The notes: generated by a model from the letters alone, not told the origin. A DNA stretch of 64,000 nucleotides from Streptomyces sp. Act143 (GCF_003143935.1 NZ_QFRX01000001.1:7021514-7085513); one strand, 5' to 3'; shown: positions 55,190 to 63,292, counted from the stretch's first letter. Numbers and translations are program-made.

Positions 55190-56272
55190 TCACTTCTGGG
55201 CGTCGACGGCGACGAAGAGCGCGCCGGCCCACGCCGCGTCCCGCTGGGAAACGAGCCGGAAGGCCAGCTGGTCACCACCGCGCCCGAGAGCCGTCCCGAG
55301 ATCGAACACATCGGAGTCGTAGCCGAGCGTGTTCGCGTACGACGGGACGCGCGTCGCCTGCCGTTCGCCGGGCTCGCTGATCGTCGAATTCAGTACGTCC
55401 GTACGGGGGTTGGCGGCGTCGGTGAGGGTGACCGGGGCCCCGCTGCCGGCCGTCAGGGTGAGTGAGTCGCCCGTACGGCCGCGGTCGCCGTCGTAGGCCA
55501 CCAGACCGGCCACACCGGAGGCGCCCTTGGGGAAGCCGAGGCCGGCCGGCGTGACGGCGCGACCGGGCTTCAGGGTGTCGAACCCGTCCCACAGGGCCAG
55601 ATGGCGCAGCGGCTCCGCCGCCTTCTCGTACGCCACGACGAGCGTCCAGCCGCCCCACGCCCCGGCCGCCGACTTGCCCATGGCCACGTTGACCTGCGCG
55701 ACGGTGTAGAGCCCCGAGCCGCTCTCCCGCACCAGCTTCGTCACGTCCGCCGAGGCCTGGAAGGCGTCCGCGCCCTGCGCCACCCGGTGGCCGACCAGGG
55801 TGTCGGCGAGGACCTCCTTGTACTGGCCGCCGGGCTCGGCGATCAGCACCCGCCCGTTGTCCTTCGGCGGCTTCTGCTCGCCGACGCGGAGGTTGCCGCC
55901 CCAGTACAGGCGCGCGTACGTGGCCCGGGCGCCCTCGGGGAGGCGGACCTCGGCCCGGGAGGAGTTGTAGGTGTTGGGGTCGGTGTCGACGTCGACGTAG
56001 AACATGTCGAAGTCGCCGTTGGCCGCCGTGCCGCCCTCGCGGACGGCCGGGCAGGAGGGCGCGGCCGTGGTCGTCCGGCAGCTGATGGAGGTGTTGGCCG
56101 CGCGGACGATCCCGCCGTGCTGGAGCGCGCGGTACCGCTCGGTGAAGGGCAGACGCTCGGCCTCCGGGGAGGGCGGGGCCGCCGCGAGGGCGCCGACCGG
56201 GGCCCAGGCGGCGGCGAGGGCGAGGACTCCCACCGTCGCTCGGCGCAGCAGCGGACGCGGGGATTGGCGCAT
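55190..56272 (-). CDS. Secreted protein of unknown function (DUF3344-like)
   Basis: The protein has 360 residues. A signal peptide (LLRRATVGVLALAAAWAPVG) is cut after ALAAA. The mature part has RYRALQHGGIVRAANTSISC with a possible disulfide to PSCPAV, then YARLYWGGNLRVGEQ and GGWTLVVAYEKAAEPLRHLA, beta-rich segments I associate with DUF3344 proteins. No catalytic motif is visible. It lies upstream of and in line with the glycan operon, 51 bp before the first glycosyltransferase, and may be co-transcribed. Confidence 0.72.
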   Translation of the reverse strand: MRQSPRPLLRRATVGVLALAAAWAPVGALAAAPPSPEAERLPFTERYRALQHGGIVRAANTSISCRTTTAAPSCPAVREGGTAANGDFDMFYVDVDTDPNTYNSSRAEVRLPEGARATYARLYWGGNLRVGEQKPPKDNGRVLIAEPGGQYKEVLADTLVGHRVAQGADAFQASADVTKLVRESGSGLYTVAQVNVAMGKSAAGAWGGWTLVVAYEKAAEPLRHLALWDGFDTLKPGRAVTPAGLGFPKGASGVAGLVAYDGDRGRTGDSLTLTAGSGAPVTLTDAANPRTDVLNSTISEPGERQATRVPSYANTLGYDSDVFDLGTALGRGGDQLAFRLVSQRDAAWAGALFVAVDAQK

Positions 56273-56561
56273 GACCGGGGTCGCCCTTCCGGGAGGTTGC
56301 GGGGGAGGGGTGGCACGCCCGGGGCGTGGCGCCAGGGCGTCAATGAGTGCGATGTGCCGGCTATAGGGGTGCGTCGCGAGGTCCGCAACTCTAGCTGCTA
56401 TCCGTATTAATCCGGTGAAACCGGACAACTGTGTCGGAATGGTGAAGTCGGCCCTGTCGCGAGATCACCCCATTGGCGGCACAACTCCATCGGGCGCCGC
56501 GCGTTGACACAGCGCCGGGCATCCGCCCGGGTGTTTGTGTCAACCCAAGGAGCACCTCTCC

Positions 56562-56801
56562 ATGTCGCGTATCGCGAAGGGCCTGGTCCTTACCTCTGCC
56601 GCCGTCGCGGCCGTCGCCGGCGGCGCCGGCATCGCCGCCGCCGACAGCGACGCGCACGGCGCGGCCGCCCACTCCCCGGGCGTCCTGTCGGGCAACGTCG
56701 TCCAGGTTCCGGTCCACGTTCCGGTCAACGTCTGCGGCAACACCGTGAACGTCATCGGTCTGCTGAACCCCGCCTTCGGCAACACCTGCGTCAACGACTG
56801 A
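56562..56801 (+). CDS. chpF: Short chaplin
   Basis: The protein has 79 residues. Signal peptide to IAAA (residue 27), then a mature chaplin with HSPGVLSGNVVQVPVHVPVN, Cys58 and Cys76, and VIGLLNPAFGNTCVND. AAGGAG lies ten bases before ATG 56562. A hairpin with TTTT follows. Symbol by position between the glycan cluster and the tyrosinase genes, as for chpF in S. coelicolor; tentative. Confidence 0.92.
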   Translation: MSRIAKGLVLTSAAVAAVAGGAGIAAADSDAHGAAAHSPGVLSGNVVQVPVHVPVNVCGNTVNVIGLLNPAFGNTCVND

Positions 56802-56823
56802 CGTCGGGGCGAACCGCCCTTTG

Positions 56824-56868
56824 CCGGCCGTCCTCCTGTGGTTCCCCCTCAGGAGGGCGGCCGGTTTT
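56824..56868 (+). terminator. Rho-independent terminator after the chaplin
   Basis: A 15-bp stem, 56824–56838 with 56850–56864 (one G·T), is followed by TTTT. Confidence 0.9.
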
Positions 56869-57042
56869 GCGTTGCCCCGAATGGGGGGTGGGCGCACCGA
56901 CACGGTGAGCGGGGCTTGACAGGGCGTCTCACCAGGGATGACGCGGGCGCGGGACGGTCACGCCCTGTGTTTTATCGGTTGCAGGGTGTGGCGAGCGCTT
57001 TCACGGTGGGCTCAAGATCCGCCCCACCGAAAGGGAATCTCC

Positions 57043-57840
57043 ATGCGTGCTCTGCCCGCACTACGTCTCGCCTCCACCGCCGTCACCGCCGCCCTGCTGT
57101 TCGGAATCACCGCGCCCGCCGCGGTGGCGGCCGACCACGAGTCGAAGCGCGAGCGCGTCGAGGCGGCGGCCAAGGCACCCCTCCCGGGCGCGGACGCGCT
57201 CCTCAGCCAGGTCCAGACCCTGAGCAACCTCGGCTCCCTGCTCGACCCGGTCACCGATGTGCTGAACACCGTGCTCAAGGCCGACGACGGCCAGATCACA
57301 CCCGACCAGGCGACCCAGCTCCTCGACCCGGTGAAGGCCGCCATCGCCAAGATCACCGAGGCGGCCCCGGTACCGGTCCCGGAGACCCCGGTGACGCCGA
57401 CGACCCCGTCGGCCGCCACCGCGCCGGCCACTCCGTCGGCCGCGACCGCGCCGGTCACCGGGCTGCTGCCGCTGCCCGCGGCCAAGAGCGGCGGCGACTC
57501 CAAGGCGCCGTCCGCGGACGCCGTCGGCGACGCGCTCGCCGCCCTGCAGCAGGCGGTCAGCGACCTGCTCGCGGCGGCCACCGGCGGCGACCCCACCAAG
57601 GTGGTCCCGGCCGCGACCGCGGTGGTGAGCAAGCTCCTCAACGCCGTTCTCGCGCTGCTGCTGGCCGGCGGACTGCCGCTGCCGCTGCCGGTTCCGCTGC
57701 CGGTGGACACCGGTGCCGCGACCGGCGCGGTCGGGGGCGCGACCGACACCGTGGGCGGTGCGACCGGCGCGGTGGGCGGCGCGACCGACACGGTGGGCGG
57801 GGTGACCGGCGGGCTGCCGCTGCCGCTGCCCGCTTCCTGA
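57043..57840 (+). CDS. Secreted Ala/Pro-rich protein with GATDTVGG repeats, unknown function
   Basis: The protein has 265 residues. Signal peptide cut after AAVAA. A helical part (ALLSQVQTLSNLGSLLDPVT, and a second copy-like segment DALAALQQAVSDLLAAATGG) brackets a Pro/Thr/Ala spacer with a TPSAATAPATPSAATAPVTG repeat. The C-terminus is ATGAVGGATDTVGG repeated, ending GGLPLPLPAS. The PLPLP segments recur in other secreted proteins nearby. I do not recognise the family. AAAGGGA precedes the ATG, and it has a very strong terminator, as highly expressed surface proteins here do. Confidence 0.82.
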   Translation: MRALPALRLASTAVTAALLFGITAPAAVAADHESKRERVEAAAKAPLPGADALLSQVQTLSNLGSLLDPVTDVLNTVLKADDGQITPDQATQLLDPVKAAIAKITEAAPVPVPETPVTPTTPSAATAPATPSAATAPVTGLLPLPAAKSGGDSKAPSADAVGDALAALQQAVSDLLAAATGGDPTKVVPAATAVVSKLLNAVLALLLAGGLPLPLPVPLPVDTGAATGAVGGATDTVGGATGAVGGATDTVGGVTGGLPLPLPAS

Positions 57841-57850
57841 TCCGAGGACG

Positions 57851-57898
57851 CAGCCGTGGCGCCGGCCAATTCGGCCGGCGCCACGGCTGTTTTGTTTT
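57851..57898 (+). terminator. 17-bp perfect terminator hairpin
   Basis: CAGCCGTGGCGCCGGCC (57851–57867) pairs perfectly with 57873–57889 around a 5-base AATTC loop, then TTTTGTTTTCC. Confidence 0.93.
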
Positions 57899-58045
57899 CC
57901 TATTGTTTTCTCTTGGTTCTGTCGGGTTGCAGAAAATTTCTGCGTACGGGGTTTCCGGGCCGGTGAAGAATCGTTAGGCACGGCGTCAGAATTCGCTCTG
58001 GTGACATTCGCTCTGGTGACGTGAGTCGCCGAAGAAAGGAACACG

Positions 58046-58333
58046 ATGAAGTCCCTGAAGGCTGCCGCTGTAGTTGCCGGTTCCGTGGCCCTCGCCGGCG
58101 CTGCCGCCCCCGCGTTCGCCTACAGCGCCGCCGACGTCACGCCCACCAGCCTCACCGGTGCCGTGAACACGCTCACCAGTGGCCAGCTCGCCCCCGCCGA
58201 CGTGATGCCGCTCCAGCACCAGTCGAACGCGCTCGACACCGAGAACAAGGACTCCGTGCTCAACACCGTCAAGGGCGCGACCACCACGCTGAACTCCAGC
58301 GGGCTGCTCGGCGGTCTGCCGGTGGGTGGCTGA
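58046..58333 (+). CDS. Small secreted protein, unknown function
   Basis: The protein has 95 residues. Signal peptide MKSLKAAAVVAGSVALAGAA is cut after APAFA; the mature 70 residues are polar and cysteine-free: SLTGAVNTLTSGQLAPADVM, then SVLNTVKGATTTLNSSGLLG. Size, signal type and promoter–terminator isolation resemble the chaplins around it, but there is no chaplin motif. GAAAGGA lies six bases before the ATG. Likely a cell-surface or secreted developmental protein (inference). Confidence 0.82.
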   Translation: MKSLKAAAVVAGSVALAGAAAPAFAYSAADVTPTSLTGAVNTLTSGQLAPADVMPLQHQSNALDTENKDSVLNTVKGATTTLNSSGLLGGLPVGG

Positions 58334-58353
58334 CGTATTCCGGGCCAGTGATC

Positions 58354-58388
58354 GGGGGCCGATTCCGCACCGTACGGAATCGGCCCCC
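58354..58388 (+). terminator. 14-bp perfect hairpin after the small secreted gene
   Basis: GGGGGCCGATTCCG (58354–58367) pairs with CGGAATCGGCCCCC (58375–58388), loop of 7. Confidence 0.88.
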
Positions 58389-58543
58389 GCCGTGTTCTGA
58401 TTCTGTTCTCCTCTTGTTCTTCACCATTGATCCCGACCGTGTTCGAGGAAACGTCCCTCGATCGTGTGGACCGCGTGCGGGACGTCGCCCGGTCGAGTGA
58501 GAACGGGGCGGGACCCGTTCGGCCCCGTCGATATGGTCGCGCG

Positions 58544-59041
58544 GTGACCTCAACCTCAAGCGAAACCCGCCCCTTCAACGCCGCCGACCTCGGCACGCTC
58601 GTCGTCATGGCCTGGAGCGGCGAGGCCCCCGACGGCGACATGCCCTACCTCCTCGCCTACACCCTCGGGGACTCGGCTGCCGGACCGGAGGCCGCCACGG
58701 CCGCCGTCGAAGCGCTGCTGGAGAACAACGGCCTGCCCGTCGGCGGCGACCTCGTCGACGGCAACGCCAAGCCGAGCCTGCCGGTCAGCCTGCTCGTCGA
58801 GTCCGGCACGGCCGTCGTCAACATGCCCGGCTTCAACGCCCAGTGCAGCCCGCCGCCGGAGTGGCTGGAGGCCGTCGCCGAACGCGGCTTCGCCTACTTC
58901 GTGTTCACCACCCGCCCCTGGCCCGAGGCCGAGCCGGGCAAGCCCGTCGAGCCGGAGGCCCTCGCCGCCTTCGCCGGCGCCGACGAGACGCTCAACGCCG
59001 CCGCGCACATCGTTCTGCCGGCGCGCAGCCTGCGCGGCTGA
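58544..59041 (+). CDS. Cytoplasmic protein of the DUF5949 type
   Basis: The protein has 165 residues with no signal peptide: PFNAADLGTLVVMAWSGEAP, DMPYLLAYTLGDSAAGPEAA, SLPVSLLVESGTAVVNMPGF and FAYFVFTTRPWPEAEPGKPV. It matches a Streptomyces-only family I recall as DUF5949; function unknown. GTG 58544 is chosen because the conserved part starts there; upstream codons in the same frame look non-coding. Confidence 0.72.
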   Translation: MTSTSSETRPFNAADLGTLVVMAWSGEAPDGDMPYLLAYTLGDSAAGPEAATAAVEALLENNGLPVGGDLVDGNAKPSLPVSLLVESGTAVVNMPGFNAQCSPPPEWLEAVAERGFAYFVFTTRPWPEAEPGKPVEPEALAAFAGADETLNAAAHIVLPARSLRG

Positions 59042-59357
59042 GGCGACTGAGGCGGCTGCGGCAGCTGAGGCGGCTACGGCGGCGAGGCGGCTGAGGCGGC
59101 TACGGCGGCGAGGCGGCTGAGGCCGCCGGGCGGTGCGACCGGGCCCCGGCCTTTCGGGGCGGGCCTGGTCGCCTCCGGCATGCCGAACCGTTCAGCCTGC
59201 AGATCCCCGGCCCGTTGCTCTCCCCGGTCGATATTCAGCCTATGGAGCCGTCGTACTACTGCGGCAGCCGGGCGAATCTTGCGCTGGTGAGCGGCCCAGG
59301 ATCGTTACGCGGTACGGACGTTGAGACCGACGAACCCTGAAAGGGACCGTGCCTGAG
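59042..59357. other. 316-bp spacer with a 26-bp tandem repeat
   Basis: A 26-bp unit, CTGAGGCGGCTACGGCGGCG plus AGGCGG, is repeated twice without change (59065–59090, 59091–59116), with partial copies on both sides (59047–59064, 59117–59123). It lies directly after the DUF5949-type stop. The rest carries the leader of the next gene; no coding frame is supported. Confidence 0.8.
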
Positions 59358-59873
59358 ATGAAGCCGACCACCCGCCGAACCCTTGCCGCCGTCATCACGG
59401 GCGTCGCTGCCGCGGTGGGCGCCACCGCGACCCCCGCCGCAGCGGTGGAAACGGTCCCCGTTCCGGTGCCGCTGGACGGCGTCGAGAACTCCCTCAACAT
59501 GGAACTGCCCACGCTCGGCGGCGAGATCCCGCTGCCGGTGCCCGGCGCCCCCGAGGGCCCGCAGTACGTCGAGGGCCGGCTCATCCCCGAGCGGGTCATC
59601 CCGCAGCTCCCGGTCTCCGGCGGGCTCCCCGGCGCCGGTCTGAAGGCGCCCCTGCCGCACATCCTCGGCGACGACTTCGACCACGTCGGCGTCGGGGCCC
59701 CGGCCTCCGACCTGCGCACGCTGGCCCCCGGACTGTCCGTCGACGCCCCCCTGACCGCGCCGAACGCCGACAACTTCGGCCTGCCCGAGACGAAGCTGCC
59801 CCAGGTGGGCGTGCTCACCCCGGTCCTGCAGACCGTGCCGGGCGCGGACCTGGTCGCCGGCCCCGGCCTGTAA
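59358..59873 (+). CDS. Secreted proline-rich protein, unknown function
   Basis: The protein has 171 residues. Signal peptide (TLAAVITGVAAAVGATATPA) cut near AAAVE. The mature chain is proline-rich with short hydrophobic repeats: VPVPVPLDGVENSLNMELPT, GGEIPLPVPGAPEG, LPQVGVLTPVLQTVPGADLV. No cysteine. I do not recognise the family. ATG 59358 is more plausible than GTG 59349, which has too short a gap to AAGGGA. It lies between the chaplin/small secreted genes and the tyrosinase operon. Confidence 0.78.
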   Translation: MKPTTRRTLAAVITGVAAAVGATATPAAAVETVPVPVPLDGVENSLNMELPTLGGEIPLPVPGAPEGPQYVEGRLIPERVIPQLPVSGGLPGAGLKAPLPHILGDDFDHVGVGAPASDLRTLAPGLSVDAPLTAPNADNFGLPETKLPQVGVLTPVLQTVPGADLVAGPGL

Positions 59874-59911
59874 CCGCGCAGCCGCGCAGCCCCACCCTCG
59901 TAGCCTCCCAG

Positions 59912-59962
59912 GGAGCCCGTACGGCTCCGTCCGGCCCACCGGACGGTGACCGTGCGGGCTCC
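59912..59962 (+). terminator. Compound hairpin before the tyrosinase operon
   Basis: Outer arms GGAGCCCG (59912–59919) and CGGGCTCC (59955–59962) enclose an inner perfect stem CCGTCCGG/CCGGACGG with a 4-base loop. Confidence 0.75.
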
Positions 59963-60007
59963 TTCGCGGTTACCGCTACGGATCGACCGAACCGGGAGGA
60001 GCACAGG

Positions 60008-60634
60008 ATGGTCGTCAGTGTCGGCAGTGTCGGCGGAGCGGGAGTCAGAGCCGGAGCCGGTGTGGGCATGGGAGCCGGTGTGGGAGTCGGAGTGGCGGGC
60101 GGGGTGGAGCCCGCGGTGAGCGGTCAGACGAGACCTGGCCCGGCGGGGGACGCGGCGCGGAGGGGCCGACGGGACGTCCTGCGCGGGCTGTTCGCCGCTG
60201 CCGGGGCGCTGGTGCTCGCGCCGCTCGTCGCCGCCTCCCGCCCGCCGCACCGCGCGGACACCCCCGGCGAGCTCGCCTTCGACGAGACCTACCGCGGCCG
60301 CCACATCCGCGGCATCAAGACCACCGCGGGCCGCGTCTTCGGCGCCGACCCGTGGCACGTCACCGTCGACGGCCGCCCCCTGCACCTGATGCGCCGTGCC
60401 GACGGCACCTGGCTGAGCATGGTCGACCACTACCGGTCGTACGACACCCCGCTCGCGGCGACCCGCGCGGCCGTCGACGAACTGGGCCCGGGACAGCAAC
60501 TACGTGACACGCCCATGGACATGGGGGACACCCACACGGGCATGGGCCACACCCGCACGGGCATGAGGGACGCGCAGATGGACATGGGGGACGCACACAT
60601 GGACATGGGGGAACACCATGGCGTACGTCCGTAA
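60008..60634 (+). CDS. melC1: Tyrosinase co-factor/chaperone MelC1 with a Met/His-rich C-terminal tail
   Basis: The protein has 208 residues against about 145 for classical MelC1. An N-terminal Gly/Val low-complexity stretch precedes a Tat signal (ARRGRRDVLRGLFAAAGALV). The MelC1 core follows: FDETYRGRHIRGIKTTAGRV and VTVDGRPLHLMRRADGTWLS MVDHY. The last 40 or so residues are extra: MDMGD, HTGMGHTRTGM, MDMGDAHMDMGEHH, a repeated Met-x-Met/His pattern suited to binding copper. MelC1 delivers copper to MelC2 and carries it out by the Tat route. GGGAGGAG gives a strong start at 60008. It overlaps melC2 by 17 bases. Confidence 0.88.
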   Translation: MVVSVGSVGGAGVRAGAGVGMGAGVGVGVAGGVEPAVSGQTRPGPAGDAARRGRRDVLRGLFAAAGALVLAPLVAASRPPHRADTPGELAFDETYRGRHIRGIKTTAGRVFGADPWHVTVDGRPLHLMRRADGTWLSMVDHYRSYDTPLAATRAAVDELGPGQQLRDTPMDMGDTHTGMGHTRTGMRDAQMDMGDAHMDMGEHHGVRP

Positions 60635-61484
60635 GGACGCCGGCACGCTCACGAGCGCGGAGAAGCGGCGCTTCGTGAAGGCGATGCTGGAGATCAAACG
60701 ACGGGGCGAGTACGACGAGTTCGTACGGATGCACATCGACTTCTACGTCACCGACGGCGAGGGCGGTCTCCGTACGGCCCACATGGCGCCGTCCTTCCTG
60801 CCCTGGCACCGCCGGTTCCTGCTCGACCTGGAGCGGGCGCTGCGCCGGGTCGACGCGTCGGTGACCGTGCCGTACTGGGACTGGACGAAGGACCGCAAGG
60901 TGGGTGCCGGGCCCTGGACCGAGGATCTGCTCGGCGGCAACGGACGGCGCTCGGACCGGCAGGTGACGACCGGGCCGTTCGCCTACGCGGGAGGCAACTG
61001 GACCATCAAGGAAGGCATCACCGACGGGGAGTTCCTCACCCGCGACCTAGGCCGCGCCCGCGACCCGATCGAGCTGCCGACCAAGGGCGAGCTGGAGTCG
61101 GCGCTGGACGACCCGGTGTACGACGTCCCGCCCTGGGACTCGACGGCGGAGAAGGGGTTCCGCAACCGGCTGGAGGGGTGGGGGAGCGGGCGCGGGCCCG
61201 TCGCCTGGCGCAACCACAACCGGGTGCACCGCTGGGTCGGCGGTGTCATGGTGGGCGGCGCGTCCGTCAACGACCCGGTCTTCTGGATGCACCACGCCTT
61301 CGTCGACCTGCAGTGGACCCGCTGGCAGCGCCGGCACCCCGACGCCCGCTATCTGCCCGCGAAGCCGCCGGAGCCGGGCAGTTCGCAGTACCGGCGGATC
61401 GTGGCGCGGCACGAGAAGCTGCCGCCGTGGGATGTGACGCCGGACTCGCTGGAGGACGTGGGCCGGATCTACCGGTACGCCTGA
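60618..61484 (+). CDS. melC2: Tyrosinase
   Basis: The protein has 288 residues, slightly longer than the classical 273. Type-3 copper ligands are all present: CuA His39 (VRMHIDFYV), His55 and His64 (AHMAPSFLPWHRRFLLDLER), CuB His200 and His204 (WRNHNRVHRWVGG) and His226 (PVFWMHHAFVD). It oxidises tyrosine to DOPA-quinone for melanin and perhaps for cross-linking. It has no signal peptide, so export depends on MelC1. Translation is coupled to melC1 by overlap. Confidence 0.95.
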   Translation: MAYVRKDAGTLTSAEKRRFVKAMLEIKRRGEYDEFVRMHIDFYVTDGEGGLRTAHMAPSFLPWHRRFLLDLERALRRVDASVTVPYWDWTKDRKVGAGPWTEDLLGGNGRRSDRQVTTGPFAYAGGNWTIKEGITDGEFLTRDLGRARDPIELPTKGELESALDDPVYDVPPWDSTAEKGFRNRLEGWGSGRGPVAWRNHNRVHRWVGGVMVGGASVNDPVFWMHHAFVDLQWTRWQRRHPDARYLPAKPPEPGSSQYRRIVARHEKLPPWDVTPDSLEDVGRIYRYA

Positions 61485-61510
61485 CATCCCCCTGTCACCG
61501 GGCATGGGAA

Positions 61511-61539
61511 GAGCCCCGGCGCTCGGAGTGCCGGGGCTC
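61511..61539. terminator. Hairpin between melC2 and a convergent chaplin
   Basis: GAGCCCCGGC (61511–61520) pairs perfectly with GCCGGGGCTC (61530–61539) around nine bases; usable in both directions. Confidence 0.85.
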
Positions 61540-61574
61540 CTCGGTGGTGCGGTACTGCGGGTGCTGACGGGATG

Positions 61575-61856
61575 TCAGTCGCCGTAGCCGTAGCCGCCGC
61601 TCTTGTCCATGCCGTCGCTGACGTTGGCGCAGGTGTTGCCGAACGCCGGGTTCAGCAGACCGACCAGGTTGGCGGTGTTGCCGCACACGTTGACCGGCAC
61701 GTGGACCGGAACCTGGACGAGGTTGCCGGACAGGACGCCGGGCGAGCCGACGGCCTCACCCTGGGCGCCCGCGTCCGCCATGGCCAGACCGGCGCCGCCG
61801 AGCGCCATGGCACCGGCGCCGAGGGCGATTCCGGCAGCCTTCGCGATGCGAGACAT
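61575..61856 (-). CDS. chpG: Short chaplin with a Gly/Tyr tail
   Basis: The protein has 93 residues. Signal peptide cut after GLAMA; mature chaplin GSPGVLSGNLVQVPVHVPVN with Cys58 and Cys76, then an extra 17-residue tail ending DKSGGYGYGD, not found in the other short chaplins here. AAAAGGAG precedes ATG 61856. Its position next to the tyrosinase genes matches chpG; symbol tentative. Confidence 0.9.
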   Translation of the reverse strand: MSRIAKAAGIALGAGAMALGGAGLAMADAGAQGEAVGSPGVLSGNLVQVPVHVPVNVCGNTANLVGLLNPAFGNTCANVSDGMDKSGGYGYGD

Positions 61857-62069
61857 CACGTTCTCCTTTTGGATCGATGACCGCGCGGCAGCAGGACGTG
61901 CCACCGCACTGCCGGTTCAACGCCGCCGCTGACGGCTGGTAACGGCGATCATGTGCGGATCACCCTTTTTGAACAGGGCGGTGCATGGGAGCGGTGCCTG
62001 GTGATGGGAGGGCGGGGGGCGGTGGAAATTCGCTTAGCCGCGGGGTGGGCCCTCCACTAGCCTCCGGGC

Positions 62070-62639
62070 ATGGCTACCGACCAACTCATCCGTCTGTTCA
62101 CCGACGAGAACCGGGTACGGGTCTTCGCCGCGGTGGCGCTGGGCGCCGACACTCCGGAGGACGTCGCGCGGGCGGCCGGAGTGCCCGCGAAGGAGACAGC
62201 CCTCGCCCTGCTGAAGCTGCGCGAGGAGGGCGTGGTGACGGCAGGGGACGGGGGCGAGGGTGAGGGCGAGGGCGGAGGCCGACTGGCCGTCGCCTATGCG
62301 CTGTTCCGGCAGTACGCGCGCGAGGGGCGGGAGGCAGCGACGCCGGACACCGGGAATCCCGGGTCGGGGGACGCGGACACGGACGCGCTGCTGCGGACCT
62401 TCGTACGGGAGGGACGGCTCGTGCGGCTGCCCGCCCAGTGGACCCGCAAGAAGCTGATCCTGAAGTACATCGCCGAGCAGACCTTCGAACCGGGCGTCGA
62501 GTACCCCGAGCGGACGGTCGACGAGAAGCTCCGGGGCTGGTGCGAGGACGGCGACGTCGACCATGTGACGCTCCGGCGCTACCTGGTGGACCTGGAGCAT
62601 CTGCGGCGGAGCGAGGGGATCTACCGGCGGGTGGCCTGA
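62070..62639 (+). CDS. DUF2087-domain protein with N-terminal ArsR-like HTH
   Basis: The protein has 189 residues. The N-terminal winged-helix part (RLFTDENRVRVFAAVALGAD, then DVARAAGVPAKETALALLKL) is joined by a Gly/Glu linker to a C-terminal DUF2087 domain: LPAQWTRKKLILKYIAEQTF, YPERTVDEKLRGWCEDGDVD and HVTLRRYLVDLEHLRR. Such proteins are predicted transcriptional regulators; target unknown. It is the last core-genome gene before the tRNA remnant. Confidence 0.83.
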   Translation: MATDQLIRLFTDENRVRVFAAVALGADTPEDVARAAGVPAKETALALLKLREEGVVTAGDGGEGEGEGGGRLAVAYALFRQYAREGREAATPDTGNPGSGDADTDALLRTFVREGRLVRLPAQWTRKKLILKYIAEQTFEPGVEYPERTVDEKLRGWCEDGDVDHVTLRRYLVDLEHLRRSEGIYRRVA

Positions 62640-62661
62640 AACCTGGCCTGGTGAGAAAAGG

Positions 62662-62711
62662 GCGCCCCCGGCAGGACTCGAACCTGCGGCCAAGCGCTTA
62701 GAAGGCGCCTG
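62662..62711 (-). other. 3' half of a tRNA-Arg (UCU) gene: attachment-site remnant of an integrative element
   Basis: Read on the minus strand the segment has an anticodon arm AGGCGC-CTTCTAA-GCGCTT (anticodon TCT), a T arm GCAGG-TTCGAGT-CCTGC and the 3' acceptor strand CGGGGGC. The matching 5' half (acceptor GCCCCCG and a D arm) is missing; the 40 bases further upstream cannot fold as one. Integrases of Streptomyces elements commonly use tRNA 3' halves as att sites, leaving a fragment like this at one end. Confidence 0.8.
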
Positions 62712-63292
62712 GCGAGGGCACGTCTGTTGTGCCTCTGACCTGGTCCTACGTGATGGTCTGACCGGCCGTCAGTGAATCTTCCGGCGTTTTCGGGAAGGAT
62801 CCCGCTGGTACCGACTACTGCTGGGTGCGTGACGGTCCGGCGTGATGCCCTTCGAGCCCGGCTGTAATCGATGCTGCGAGTTCTGAACTCTCGACCTCTT
62901 CGTCCCGAATGAGGTTCGGGCGAGATCGTGACCGGCCATGATGGGTATCAGTGCCGGTCAGGAGCTTGGTGTCGAATGCCTTCGCGCGGTCTCGGCGGGC
63001 TTCCAGATGAAGATCATCTCCCAGATTTCTCCCAGCAAGGGGCGACCATCTGAGGACCCGGCGCGGAGCCGCCCGGTTGCCACAGCGAGTTTGCGTGTCA
63101 GGTGAAGCTCTTGCGGTGAGCGTGCAGGGAGTGCGTCGTCCCGACTGGACCGCGGCTGCTTCCCCATCCGCCGCTCGTCGCGATGGCCCAACCCTTCTGC
63201 TCCTTCGTCTGTGCGGCGAAGGTGCGGAGGTCCTTGATGGAGTAGCCGCAGGTGAGGGTGCCCCGAATGCTGACGAATTGGCTGCGTGGGGT
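62712..63292. other. 581-bp region without a convincing gene, inside the presumed element
   Basis: Minus-strand frames are open in places (for example 63366–62815) but change character along their length and lack ribosome sites. One stretch in a third frame, 63280–63098, reads like protein (GTLTCGYSIKDLRTFAAQTK, WAIATSGGWGSSRGPVG) yet has no start codon and follows an in-frame stop. The region is probably decayed gene sequence. Base composition is lower in GC than the core genome. Confidence 0.5.

Noticed and set aside
62662..62760. A complete tRNA gene
   Set aside because: Only the anticodon arm, T arm and 3' acceptor strand are present; no D arm or 5' acceptor strand can be folded from the adjoining bases.
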